Both the position numbers and the translations under genes were made by a program. Below are positions 44,756 through 53,280 of a stretch of 62,831 bases of DNA, one piece after another. How positions within the stretch are numbered: position 1 is the first letter of the stretch; every line of letters begins with the position of its first letter. Source of the stretch: Propionibacteriaceae bacterium (GTDB taxonomy: Bacteria > Actinomycetota > Actinomycetes > Propionibacteriales > Propionibacteriaceae); contig JAIRYW010000072.1 of assembly GCA_031267645.1 (NCBI GenBank), forward strand, positions 1 through 62,831. Reading direction: 5' to 3'. The notes beneath the pieces are model-generated. The model was not told the origin of the DNA, ran no database searches, and saw only the letters and a list, made by a program, of their open reading frames with translations.

Positions 44756-45379
44756 GTGACGCAGAAGAAGACGCCTAACCCACCGAGCCAGCCCCGGGTG
44801 CTGGTGGCCGAGGACGAAGCCCTCATCCGCCTCGATCTGGTCGAGCTGTTGACCGGCGAGGGGTACACCGTGGTCGGACAGGCGGCCGACGGCGAGGAAG
44901 CCGTGGCCCAGGCCCGCGAGCTCAATCCGGACGTGGTCGTGATGGATGTCAAGATGCCGAAATTGGACGGCATCTCGGCGGCCGAGGTGATCGCGGCGGA
45001 GCGGATCGCGCCGGTCGTCATCTTGACCGCCTTCTCCCAGCGCGAGTTGATCGAGCGAGCCAGCGAGGCTGGCGCCATGGCTTACGTGGTCAAGCCCTTC
45101 GACGCCTCCGACGTGGTGCCGGCGATCGAGATCGCCCAGGCCCGGTTCGCCCAGATCCTGGCCGTCGAGGCCGAGGTCTTGGACTTGGAGGAGCGCCTGA
45201 CCTCGCGCAAGGTGGTGGACCAGGCCAAGGCTCTGTTGCAGGAGGGGCTGGGTCTGACCGAGGCCGAGGCCTTCCGCTGGATTCAAAAGACGGCCATGGA
45301 TCTGCGCAAGCCGATGCGCGAAGTCGCCCAAGGCGTCATCGACCACGGCCGCCAGCCCAAGACCGACGACCAAGACTGA
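44756..45379 (+). CDS. pdtaR: ANTAR-domain response regulator (PdtaR-like)
   Basis: The 207-residue protein has a receiver domain (about 18-135) with VLVAEDEALIRLDL, the phospho-acceptor Asp in VVVMDVKMPKLDG, TAFSQ and the KP pair in YVVKPFD. A C-terminal ANTAR domain (about 145-205, LTSRKVVDQAKALLQEGLGLTEAEAFRWIQ in pieces) is present. ANTAR proteins bind paired hairpins in nascent RNA and act as antiterminators; mycobacterial PdtaR partners the histidine kinase PdtaS, which is not in this window. GTG 44756 has GGAAG ten bases upstream; an ATG at 44747 in frame is a second possibility. polA follows after eight bases. Confidence 0.9.
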   Translation: MTQKKTPNPPSQPRVLVAEDEALIRLDLVELLTGEGYTVVGQAADGEEAVAQARELNPDVVVMDVKMPKLDGISAAEVIAAERIAPVVILTAFSQRELIERASEAGAMAYVVKPFDASDVVPAIEIAQARFAQILAVEAEVLDLEERLTSRKVVDQAKALLQEGLGLTEAEAFRWIQKTAMDLRKPMREVAQGVIDHGRQPKTDDQD

Positions 45380-45387
45380 GGTCGACC

Positions 45388-48075
45388 GTGACGGCCGAGG
45401 CGGAGGGGCCGGGCAAGCTCCTCCTGGTCGACGGGCACTCGATCGCCTTCCGGGCTTTCTTCGCTCTGCCCCTGGACAGCTTCGCCACCTCGACCGGACA
45501 ACCCACCAACGCCGTCTACGGCTTCGTCGCCATGTTGATCGGCCTGCTGCGGGAAGAGCGGCCGACCCACTTGGCGGTGGCCTTCGACGTCTCCCGCACC
45601 ACTTTCCGGACCGCCCTGTACCCGGACTACAAAGCCACCCGGTCGGCCACGCCGCCGGAGTTCATCGGCCAGGTCGACCTCATCAAGGAGGTCTTGACGG
45701 CGCTGCGGGCGTCGGCCTTGGAAGTGGTCGACTACGAGGCCGACGACATCATCGCCACTCTGGCCAGCCAAGCCTCCCAGGCCGGCTTCGAGGTCGTGAT
45801 CTGCTCCGGCGACCGTGATACCTTCCAACTGGTCGACCAGGCCACCACCGTGCTCTACCCCCGCCGCGGGACCTCCGATTTGGCCCGCATGACGCCGGCG
45901 GCGGTGGAGGAGAAGTACGGCGTGACGCCCCAGCGCTACCCCGAACTGGCCGCCCTGGTGGGGGAGAGCAGCGACAATCTGCCCGGCGTGCCCGGGGTCG
46001 GCCCCAAGACGGCCGCCAAGTGGCTGGCCGCCCACGACGGCTTGGACAATCTGCTGGACCAGGCCGACCAGGTCGGGGGCAAGGCCGGCCAAACCCTGCG
46101 GCAACACCTCGACCAGGTCCGCCGCAACCGCCGTCTGAACGCTTTGGTGCGCGATCTCGACCTGCCTTTGGGCTTGTCCGACCTGGCCCGCCGGCCGTGG
46201 GACGCCCAAGCGGTGGCCACCGTCTTCGACGCCCTCCAGTTCCGGGTCCTGCGCCAGCGCTTGAACGAGATCGGCCCGGCCGCCGGGCCGGCCCCGGAAC
46301 CGGTCCCGGTCCGCTCGGCCGTCCGGCTGGAGGCGGGCCAGGTGGCGGGCTGGTTGGAGCGCCACGGCCGGACCGAACGCACCGCTTGGTCGGTCCGCGG
46401 TCGGGCCGACGGCGACGTCGAAGCTTTGGCCTTGGCCGCGGCCGACGACCAGACGGCTTGGATCGAGGTCCACCGGCTGGAGCCGGCCGACGACCGGGCC
46501 CTGGCGGACTGGCTGGGCGACCCGACCCGGCCCAAGGTCGGCCACGCCTGCAAACCGTCGCTGCGCCAGCTCTGGGGTCGGGGCTGGGATCTGGCCTCGC
46601 TGGTCTCGGACACCGAACTGGCGGCCTACCTGGTGCGGCCCGATCAGCGCGGCTACGACCTGGCCGACCTGGTCCAGCGCTACCTGGGCCGTGACCTGAC
46701 GGCTCAGCCGGACCGAGACGACCACGGTCAACCGGCCCTCGACTTCGGGGCCGACCCCGGCCTGGACGACCCGGAGTCCGCCCTGGCCGAGGTGGGAGCC
46801 GTGCTCGACTTGTCCCGGGCCCTGGACGCCGCCCTGGCCGAGGCCGGGGCCAGCCAACTGATGGACAGCGTCGAACTGCCCCTGCAACGCATCCTGGCCC
46901 GGATGGAGGAGACCGGCGTGGCGGTCGACGTCGACCGCCTGGAGGCCCTTTGGCAGGACTTCGACCGGGCCGTCCGCCGGGCCGAGCAAGACGCCCACGG
47001 CGAGGTCGGCCACGCGGTCAACCTGGCCTCGCCCAAACAGCTCCAGGTGGTCTTGTTCGACGAGTTGGACATGCCCAAGACGCGCAAGCTGAAGACCGGC
47101 CACAGCACCGACGCCGAGGCTCTGGAGGGTTTGTACGCCAAAACCGGACACCCCTTCCTGGCCCATCTGTTGGCCTACCGCGACGCCATCCGGCTGCGTC
47201 AGACCATCGAAGGCCTGACCAAGACGGTGGCCGACGACGGCCGTGTCCACACCACCTACCTGCAAACCGTGGCCGCCACCGGCCGGCTCAGCTCGATCGA
47301 GCCCAATCTGCAGAACATCCCCATCCGGACCGCTGCCGGCCGCCAGATCCGTCAGGCCTTCGTGCCGGGAGCTGGTTTCGAAGCCCTGATGACGGCCGAC
47401 TACTCCCAGATCGAGATGCGGGTGATGGCCGACGCCTCGGGCGACCAAGACCTGATCGAGGCCTTCCGGGGCGGGCTCGACTTCCACGCCGTCATGGCCG
47501 GGCACGTCTTCGGAGTCGAGCCGGACCAGGTCACCCCCCAGCAGCGGGCCCGGGTCAAGGCCGTCAACTACGGCTTGGCCTACGGTCTGTCCAGTTACGG
47601 GCTGTCCACCCAGTTGGGCGTCTCGGTGGGCGAGGCGCAACGCTTGATGGACGACTATTTCGCCCGTTTCGGGGCGGTCCGCGATTACCTCCGCTCACTG
47701 GTCGAGCAAGCCCGTCAGACCGGTTTCACCGAGACCCTGTTGGGCCGGCGGCGCTATCTGCCCGATCTGACCTCGACCAACCGGACCCGCCGAGAGATGG
47801 CCGAGCGGATGGCCTTGAACGCCCCCATGCAGGGTTCGGCCGCCGACATCATCAAATTGGCCATGATCAAGGTCAGCCGGCGTCTGGCCGAGTCCGGTCT
47901 GCGCTCGCGTCTGTTGCTGCAGGTCCACGACGAACTGGTCTTCGAGGTGGCGCCGGGCGAAGCCGAGGCCTTGGAGGACTGCGTCCGAACCGAAATGGGC
48001 CGGGCGGCCGATTTGACGGTGCCTTTGGACGTCTCGGTCGGGATCGGTCCGGATTGGGAACGAGCGGCTCACTGA
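45388..48075 (+). CDS. polA: DNA polymerase I
   Basis: The 895-residue repair and Okazaki-fragment polymerase has an N-terminal 5' nuclease domain (about 1-300, LLLVDGHSIAFRAFFALP and VVDYEADDIIATLAS). A degenerate 3'-5' exonuclease-like domain (about 310-490) lacks an evident DxE motif. The polymerase domain (about 500-895) has MTADYSQIEMRVMA (motif A), RVKAVNYGLAYGLSSYGLS (motif B) and LLQVHDELVFEV (motif C). Loss of proofreading residues is usual in actinobacterial PolA. GTG 45388 comes eight bases after pdtaR, with GAGG upstream. The 785-codon open frame on the opposite strand is a GC-bias shadow. Confidence 0.96.
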   Translation: MTAEAEGPGKLLLVDGHSIAFRAFFALPLDSFATSTGQPTNAVYGFVAMLIGLLREERPTHLAVAFDVSRTTFRTALYPDYKATRSATPPEFIGQVDLIKEVLTALRASALEVVDYEADDIIATLASQASQAGFEVVICSGDRDTFQLVDQATTVLYPRRGTSDLARMTPAAVEEKYGVTPQRYPELAALVGESSDNLPGVPGVGPKTAAKWLAAHDGLDNLLDQADQVGGKAGQTLRQHLDQVRRNRRLNALVRDLDLPLGLSDLARRPWDAQAVATVFDALQFRVLRQRLNEIGPAAGPAPEPVPVRSAVRLEAGQVAGWLERHGRTERTAWSVRGRADGDVEALALAAADDQTAWIEVHRLEPADDRALADWLGDPTRPKVGHACKPSLRQLWGRGWDLASLVSDTELAAYLVRPDQRGYDLADLVQRYLGRDLTAQPDRDDHGQPALDFGADPGLDDPESALAEVGAVLDLSRALDAALAEAGASQLMDSVELPLQRILARMEETGVAVDVDRLEALWQDFDRAVRRAEQDAHGEVGHAVNLASPKQLQVVLFDELDMPKTRKLKTGHSTDAEALEGLYAKTGHPFLAHLLAYRDAIRLRQTIEGLTKTVADDGRVHTTYLQTVAATGRLSSIEPNLQNIPIRTAAGRQIRQAFVPGAGFEALMTADYSQIEMRVMADASGDQDLIEAFRGGLDFHAVMAGHVFGVEPDQVTPQQRARVKAVNYGLAYGLSSYGLSTQLGVSVGEAQRLMDDYFARFGAVRDYLRSLVEQARQTGFTETLLGRRRYLPDLTSTNRTRREMAERMALNAPMQGSAADIIKLAMIKVSRRLAESGLRSRLLLQVHDELVFEVAPGEAEALEDCVRTEMGRAADLTVPLDVSVGIGPDWERAAH

Positions 48076-48132
48076 GCCGGCTGGGACCGGCCCCGGGCAG
48101 GTCACGACCCTATAACGGCGCGCCCATTCAGA

Positions 48133-48161
48133 TTGACCGACTTTGAACCCGTCGATAACCT
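48133..48161 (+). promoter_or_regulatory. Sigma70-like promoter for rpsA
   Basis: TTGACC (48133-48138) and TAACCT (48156-48161) with an ideal 17-base spacer, 127 bases before the rpsA start. The leader between is less GC-rich near its end (ACTTTTCATATTTTAATCGG). It is the best-matched housekeeping promoter seen in the window, fitting a highly expressed ribosomal gene. Confidence 0.65.
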
Positions 48162-48288
48162 GATCAGGCGTTGCGTCTGCGTAGTCCCGGCCTGGAGTGG
48201 GCTGCGTGCGGCCACTTTCCCTGAATTGGGTCCAGAGCTTCCGCAGGACGCAAATGCACTTTTCATATTTTAATCGGAGTCCAACTAC

Positions 48289-49743
48289 ATGACCTCACCC
48301 GCGTCAGAGGCGGCACAGGTCGCGATCGACGACATCAGCTCCCCTGAGGAGTTCCTTGCCGCGGTCGATGCGACGATCAAGTATTTCAATGACGGTGACA
48401 TTGTCTCGGGCACCGTCGTCAAAGTCGACCGGGACGAGGTCCTGCTCGACATCGGCTATAAGACCGAAGGCGTCATTCCGGCCAAAGAACTCTCTATCAA
48501 ACACCATGTCGACCCCTTCGAGGTGGTCCAGGTGGGCGATCAGATCGAAGCTTTGGTGCAGCAAAAGGAAGACAAAGAGGGCCGCCTCATCCTGTCCAAG
48601 AAGCGTGCTCAGTACGAGCGCGCCTGGGGCACCATCGAGAAGGTCAAGGAAGAGGACGGTGTCGTCACCGGCCGGGTCATCGAGGTGGTCAAGGGAGGCT
48701 TGATCATCGACATCGGCCTGCGTGGCTTCCTGCCCGCCTCCTTGGTCGAGATGCGTCGGGTGCGGGACCTGCAGCCTTACGTGGGCCAGGAACTGGAAGC
48801 CAAGATCATCGAGTTGGACAAGAACCGTAACAACGTCGTCCTGTCTCGTCGGGCTTGGTTGGAGCAGACCCAATCCGAGGTCCGGACCAACTTCCTGAAC
48901 CAGCTGCAGAAGGGCCAGATCCGCAAGGGCGTGGTCTCCTCGATCGTCAACTTCGGCGCCTTCGTCGATCTGGGCGGCGTGGACGGCCTGGTCCATGTCT
49001 CCGAGCTGAGCTGGAAGCACATCGACCATCCCTCCGAGGTGGTCGAGGTCGGCCAGGAGGTGACGGTCGAGGTGCTGAGTGTCGAGATGGACCGCGAGCG
49101 CGTCTCCCTGTCCCTCAAGTCGACCCAGGAAGACCCCTGGCAGACCTTCGCCCGACTGCACCAGATCGGCCAGATCGTGCCCGGCAAGGTGACCAAGTTG
49201 GTCCCCTTCGGCGCCTTCGTGCGCGTCGGCGAGGGCATCGAGGGCCTGGTCCACGTCTCCGAGCTGGCCGAGCGCCACGTCGAGATTCCGGAACAGGTCG
49301 TCTCGGTGGGCGACGAGGTCATGGTCAAGATCATCGACATCGAGTTGGACCGGCGGCGCATCTCGCTGTCGCTCAAGCAAGCCAATGAGGGCGTCGACAT
49401 GGCGGCGGACGACTTCGATCCGTCGCTCTACGGCATGACCGCCAGCTACGACGACCAGGGCAATTACATCTACCCGGAGGGCTTCGACCCGGAGACCAAC
49501 GAGTGGAAGCCTGGCTACGAGGAGCAGCAACGCGCTTGGGAGGCTCAGTACGCTGAGGCCCAGGCCCGCTGGATGGCGCACAAGCAGCAAGCTGAGGAGG
49601 CCAAGCAGGCCCAGGTGGCGGCCGTCACGGCCAGTGACGCCTCCAGCAGCTACGTCTCCAACCCGCAGGCCGAGCCGTCTGGCTCGCTGGCCAGCGACGA
49701 GGCCCTGCAAGCGCTCAGGGAGCAGCTCACCACCAACAACTGA
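48289..49743 (+). CDS. rpsA: 30S ribosomal protein S1
   Basis: The 484-residue protein has four S1 RNA-binding repeats (roughly 36-105, 123-188, 209-277 and 294-363). Repeats 3 and 4 contain NFGAFVDLGGVDGLVHVSEL and PFGAFVRVGEGIEGLVHVSE. A Gln/Glu-rich disordered tail follows (about 370-484), containing QQAEEAKQAQVA. Actinobacterial S1 has four rather than six repeats. GGAG lies nine bases before ATG 48289. The gene has its own promoter (48133) and a strong hairpin after the stop. S1 brings leadered mRNAs to the ribosome, which is relevant given the many leaderless-type starts here. Confidence 0.96.
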   Translation: MTSPASEAAQVAIDDISSPEEFLAAVDATIKYFNDGDIVSGTVVKVDRDEVLLDIGYKTEGVIPAKELSIKHHVDPFEVVQVGDQIEALVQQKEDKEGRLILSKKRAQYERAWGTIEKVKEEDGVVTGRVIEVVKGGLIIDIGLRGFLPASLVEMRRVRDLQPYVGQELEAKIIELDKNRNNVVLSRRAWLEQTQSEVRTNFLNQLQKGQIRKGVVSSIVNFGAFVDLGGVDGLVHVSELSWKHIDHPSEVVEVGQEVTVEVLSVEMDRERVSLSLKSTQEDPWQTFARLHQIGQIVPGKVTKLVPFGAFVRVGEGIEGLVHVSELAERHVEIPEQVVSVGDEVMVKIIDIELDRRRISLSLKQANEGVDMAADDFDPSLYGMTASYDDQGNYIYPEGFDPETNEWKPGYEEQQRAWEAQYAEAQARWMAHKQQAEEAKQAQVAAVTASDASSSYVSNPQAEPSGSLASDEALQALREQLTTNN

Positions 49744-49753
49744 GTTAATCGCT

Positions 49754-49796
49754 CGAGTTCGAGGCGACCGTCCCTGGGGCGGTCGCCTCGAACTCG
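49754..49796 (+). terminator. Long perfect hairpin after rpsA
   Basis: A 17-base stem, CGAGTTCGAGGCGACCG (49754-49770) with its exact complement (49780-49796), encloses a nine-base loop. It begins 11 bases after the rpsA stop. No T-tract. It is the strongest terminator-like structure in the window. Confidence 0.75.
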
Positions 49797-49855
49797 TCTG
49801 GGCCGGGAACGGCTCCGGCTTGCGTCCTTCCAGCCGGTCGGTCAGGATCGAGGCT

Positions 49856-50509
49856 GTGCGACGGATTGGTCTGACCGGCCCGATCGCGGCCGGCAAGTCG
49901 GTCGTGGCGGCCCGGCTGCGTGAACTGGGCTTGACTGTGATCGACTACGACCAGTTGGCGCGGCAGGCGGTCGAGCCGGCTGGGCCCGGCTGGGCCCGGC
50001 TGCGGCAGCGCTTCGGGGACGGCTTGCTGGCCTTCGACCGGACCGTCGACCGGGCCGCCCTGGGCCGGCTGGTCTTCGCCGACGCGGGCGCCCGGGCCGA
50101 TCTGGAGGCCATCGTCCACCCCCTGGTGGCGGAACGGGCCGAGGCTTTGGAGGCGGCCGCCGTCCGGGCCGGGGCCGAGGCCGTGGTGCACGACATCCCC
50201 CTGTTGGTCGAGACCGCGCAACAAGACCGCTTCGACCTGGTCTTGGTGGTCCAAGCCCCGCTGGCCACCCGGCTGGACCGTTTGGTCGAACAGCGCGGCT
50301 TGAGCCAGGATCAGGCCCGGCGGCGGATGGCGGCCCAAGCCGACGACGTCGCCCGGGCCGCCGTGGCCGACCACTGCTTCGACGGCGGCGGGACGGTCGA
50401 GGGTCTACGGGCTCAGGTGACGGCCTGGTTCGAGGCTGGGCGGGCCGGGCTCCTCGGTCCGGCCGGGGCGGGGGGAGGCCGGGCCGAGGGCACTGTCACA
50501 GCCCGGTAG
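49856..50509 (+). CDS. coaE: Dephospho-CoA kinase
   Basis: The 217-residue kinase phosphorylates dephospho-CoA in the last step of coenzyme A synthesis. RIGLTGPIAAGKSVVAARL is the P-loop, DYDQLARQAVEPAGPGW and HPLVAERAEAL are family motifs, and VVHDIPLLVET, VVQAPLATRLDRLVEQRGLS and RMAAQ follow. The last 20 residues are a Gly/Ala-rich extension. GTG 49856 is used because homology starts at once; no strong ribosome binding site is visible. It lies between rpsA and uvrB, the usual actinobacterial order. Confidence 0.94.
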   Translation: MRRIGLTGPIAAGKSVVAARLRELGLTVIDYDQLARQAVEPAGPGWARLRQRFGDGLLAFDRTVDRAALGRLVFADAGARADLEAIVHPLVAERAEALEAAAVRAGAEAVVHDIPLLVETAQQDRFDLVLVVQAPLATRLDRLVEQRGLSQDQARRRMAAQADDVARAAVADHCFDGGGTVEGLRAQVTAWFEAGRAGLLGPAGAGGGRAEGTVTAR

Positions 50510-50515
50510 TACGGT
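50510..50515 (+). promoter_or_regulatory. -10 box of a likely leaderless uvrB promoter
   Basis: TACGGT is followed by six bases and then the uvrB ATG at 50522. The box includes the very end of the coaE frame region. A TAGTAC three bases upstream is an overlapping alternative. Confidence 0.4.
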
Positions 50516-50521
50516 GGGCCC

Positions 50522-52603
50522 ATGCCGACGATCAACGATGTCTCCCGTTGGGTGGCCCCTTTCAAGGTGGTGGCCGACTTCGCGCCTTCGGGCGACCAGC
50601 CGGCGGCCATCGATCAGCTGCAGCGCCGCCTCGAAGCCGGGCAGCACGACGTCGTCCTGTTGGGCGCCACCGGCACCGGCAAGACGGCCACGGTGGCCTG
50701 GCTGGCGGAGCGCTTGCAGCGTCCCCTGCTGGTGATGCAACCGAACAAGACCCTGGCCGCCCAGTTCGCCTCCGAGCTGCGTCAACTCTTCCCTGACAAC
50801 GCCATCGAGTACTTCGTCTCCTATTACGACTACTACCAGCCTGAAGCCTACGTTCCGCAAACCGACACCTATATCGAAAAGGACTCCTCAATCAATGAGG
50901 AAGTCGAACGTTTACGCCACTCGGCCACGTCATCTCTCCTGACACGGCGTGACACCGTAGTTGTCGCCTCAGTTTCTTGCATCTACGGTTTGGGCACACC
51001 AGAGGAATACGTCAACCGCTCAGTTGGGTTAGGTGTCGGCGATCATTTGGAACGTGATGATCTTTTGCGGGCCTTCATCGACATGCAGTATGTCCGCAAT
51101 GACATGGCTTTCAGCCGGGGCACTTTCCGGGTCCGCGGTGACACGGTTGAGATCATCCCGATGTATGAAGAACTGGCTTTACGGATCGAGTTCTTCGGTG
51201 ATGAGATCGAAAGCCTGGCGACTTTGCATCCGTTGACTGGTGAACTGCTACGTCAGGAAGCTTCCGTCAACATTTTCCCGGCATCGCATTATGTCGCCGG
51301 TGAGGAACGGATGCGGGCGGCGATCGCTGGGATCGAAGTGGAACTAGCTGACCGGCTGGAGCGATTAGAACGTGAAAACAAGTTACTTGAGGCGCAACGC
51401 CTGCGTTTACGCACCACCTACGATCTAGAAATGATGCGCCAAATTGGTACCTGTGCGGGTATTGAGAACTATTCACGCCACATTGATGGCCGCGGGCCAG
51501 GCACTCCGCCAAACACTTTGTTGGACTATTTCCCGGAGGATTTCCTGCTGGTGATAGACGAATCCCATGTCGCTGTGCCGCAGATCGGCGCCATGTATGA
51601 AGGCGACATGTCACGCAAACGCACGCTGGTAGAGCACGGTTTCCGTCTGCCGTCGGCACTAGATAACCGGCCGTTACGCTGGGAAGAATTCCTTGAACGG
51701 ATCGGTCAGACGGTCTACCTTTCGGCCACTCCCGGTAATTATGAGTTGTCTTTGTCCGATGGCGTCGTAGAGCAGATCATCCGGCCGACAGGTTTAGTTG
51801 ACCCTCGAGTTGAGGTACGTCAAACTCAAGGCCAAATTGATGATCTACTTCACGAAATCAGATTACGGACCGAACGCCAAGAGCGGGTCCTGGTAACCAC
51901 ATTGACCAAGAAAATGGCTGAAGACCTCACCGGATACCTTTTGGGGCGGGATGTCAAAGTACGCTATCTGCATTCTGATGTCGACACCCTAAAACGGGTC
52001 GAACTGTTACGTGACCTCAGGTTGGGGGAGTTTGATGTACTGGTCGGAATTAACTTGCTGCGTGAGGGACTGGACCTGCCAGAAGTCTCACTAGTCGCCA
52101 TATTGGATGCCGATAAGCAAGGCTTTCTACGGTCAGGTACATCACTTATCCAAACGATTGGCCGCGCCGCCCGGAACGTCTCTGGAACGGTCATCATGTA
52201 TGCCGACGCTGTCACCCCGGCCATGGCGGACGCCATCGGCGAAACTGACCGGCGGCGGGCTAAACAAGTCGCCTACAACACGGCGCACGGCATTGACCCA
52301 CAGCCGATACGTAAACGGATCAGTGACATAACCGAAGCCTTAGCCCGCGAGGAGGTCGACACGGCTGGGTTGCTAGGGTCTGGTGTGTCCGGCCGTAAGT
52401 CCGGGCTGGCGGCTGGCGCCCGGCGGACCGCCGGGCCAAAGGAACCAGCCGTCGTGGGGGATATTCTCAAAGAAATCGAATCCTTGACAGAGCTGATGCG
52501 GTCAGCCGCCAGTCAGCTCAAATTTGAGATAGCGGCCCGCTACCGTGACCAGATCGCTGAACTCAAGACTGAGTTACGCGAGGTGCGTGAAGCCACCCGC
52601 TAG
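50522..52603 (+). CDS. uvrB: UvrABC excinuclease subunit B; composition changes sharply inside the gene
   Basis: The 693-residue nucleotide-excision-repair helicase receives damaged DNA from UvrA and recruits UvrC. Walker A is [14 protein letters not shown]; the beta-hairpin region [13 protein letters not shown], the [17 protein letters not shown] box, LSATPG and the [12 protein letters not shown] helicase motif are intact. A C-terminal UVR domain ([27 protein letters not shown] in pieces) binds UvrC. Protein length and motifs are canonical throughout. The first 260 bases look like the upstream genes (44 GC of 60 at 50641-50700), while sequence from about 50,820 is much less GC-rich (28 of 60 at 50821-50880; 30 of 60 at 51361-51420). 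The reading frame is uninterrupted across the change. Confidence 0.95.
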   Translation: MPTINDVSRWVAPFKVVADFAPSGDQPAAIDQLQRRLEAGQHDVVLLGATGTGKTATVAWLAERLQRPLLVMQPNKTLAAQFASELRQLFPDNAIEYFVSYYDYYQPEAYVPQTDTYIEKDSSINEEVERLRHSATSSLLTRRDTVVVASVSCIYGLGTPEEYVNRSVGLGVGDHLERDDLLRAFIDMQYVRNDMAFSRGTFRVRGDTVEIIPMYEELALRIEFFGDEIESLATLHPLTGELLRQEASVNIFPASHYVAGEERMRAAIAGIEVELADRLERLERENKLLEAQRLRLRTTYDLEMMRQIGTCAGIENYSRHIDGRGPGTPPNTLLDYFPEDFLLVIDESHVAVPQIGAMYEGDMSRKRTLVEHGFRLPSALDNRPLRWEEFLERIGQTVYLSATPGNYELSLSDGVVEQIIRPTGLVDPRVEVRQTQGQIDDLLHEIRLRTERQERVLVTTLTKKMAEDLTGYLLGRDVKVRYLHSDVDTLKRVELLRDLRLGEFDVLVGINLLREGLDLPEVSLVAILDADKQGFLRSGTSLIQTIGRAARNVSGTVIMYADAVTPAMADAIGETDRRRAKQVAYNTAHGIDPQPIRKRISDITEALAREEVDTAGLLGSGVSGRKSGLAAGARRTAGPKEPAVVGDILKEIESLTELMRSAASQLKFEIAARYRDQIAELKTELREVREATR
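50780..50850. other. Composition and codon-usage breakpoint
   Basis: Counts per 60 bases fall from 41 GC (50701-50760) to 35 (50761-50820) and 28 (50821-50880), and stay low to the window end (32 of 60 at 57001-57060, 33 of 60 at 59701-59760). Upstream lines give 41-47 of 60. The change falls in the codons for one of the most conserved UvrB segments ([18 protein letters not shown]). Confidence 0.8.
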
Positions 52604-52613
52604 CTGGCGCCGC

Positions 52614-53138
52614 TCAAGAAGCCTCGGGGATCGTTGTGCTGGCCAGACCGCTGGCGGCTGACACAAGTTGGCTGCGCCGGTCCATTAGGACAGCGTCTTG
52701 CCAGACACCGCCACGCAGGAACAAACCATAACGAGTGCCGATGATCCTAAAACCGTGAGATTCAAGGAGACGTTGAGCGGCTGTGTTGTGTGGCAAGACA
52801 TGAGCTTGCAAAGTCCACAAGCCAGCTTCCTCCGATGAATCAATGATCCCGGCCAACAGCCGGGAACCGAAACCTTGGCCACGGTAGGTGGCCGTCACAT
52901 GAACTGACACGGCCGCCACACCAGACCAGGACGGCCGGGTTGAGACTTGTTCGAGGGCCGCCCAACCGGTGATGCGGCCTTCGCGGCTGGCTGAAACCAA
53001 CCGTTGCCCGGCGATGAAGCGGGCATCCCAGCCTTCCCAAGTCGTCAACTCGTCATCAAGGGTGCTTAGGCTAGCCGCCTCACGGGCGACAGCTGAAACA
53101 TCAGTCCAATCGCTGGGCAGCAACGGGCGGATGTGCAT
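52614..53138 (-). CDS. GNAT-family N-acetyltransferase
   Basis: The 174-residue protein begins MHIRPLLPSDWTDV and has the acetyl-CoA loop VSVHVTATYRGQGFGSRLLAGII (Q/RxxGxG/A motif as RGQGFG) and the C-terminal LPHNTAAQRLLESHGFRIIGTRYG segment. It resembles phosphinothricin-acetyltransferase-like GNATs, whose substrates vary widely; no substrate is claimed. ATG 53138 is chosen because AGAAGGAG lies six bases upstream; the frame stays open to 53219. It converges with uvrB, leaving ten bases between stop codons, and is divergent from uvrA. Its GC content matches the low-GC side. Confidence 0.85.
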   Translation of the reverse strand: MHIRPLLPSDWTDVSAVAREAASLSTLDDELTTWEGWDARFIAGQRLVSASREGRITGWAALEQVSTRPSWSGVAAVSVHVTATYRGQGFGSRLLAGIIDSSEEAGLWTLQAHVLPHNTAAQRLLESHGFRIIGTRYGLFLRGGVWQDAVLMDRRSQLVSAASGLASTTIPEAS

Positions 53139-53267
53139 GGTGGCTCCTTCTCCCGGGGATAGTTCATTATCCCAGGTTGGACAAGGCTCAACGCCAGGAT
53201 GTCTAGCCAATTGGGGCACCTAATCCGCTGCCAGCGAAACTGGTGGCATGGTTTGTTCGTACAGGCG

Positions 53268-53273
53268 TACAAT
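53268..53273 (+). promoter_or_regulatory. -10 box of a likely leaderless uvrA promoter
   Basis: TACAAT, a near-consensus box, is followed by seven bases and then GTG 53281. This supports 53281 as the uvrA start rather than the in-frame ATG at 53248, which lies upstream of the box. Confidence 0.55.
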
Positions 53274-53280
53274 CGTGCGG

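Noticed and set aside
45283-47640. A 785-codon open frame antisense to polA
   Set aside because: It has the same GC-driven shadow character; the plus strand carries all PolA motifs.
50780-50850. The uvrB composition change as a sign of a mobile element or integration site
   Set aside because: No integrase, transposase, direct repeat or target-site duplication is visible, and the coding frame is continuous.
53248-53280. ATG 53248 as the uvrA start
   Set aside because: It would add 11 non-conserved residues and lies upstream of a TACAAT box placed seven bases before GTG 53281.
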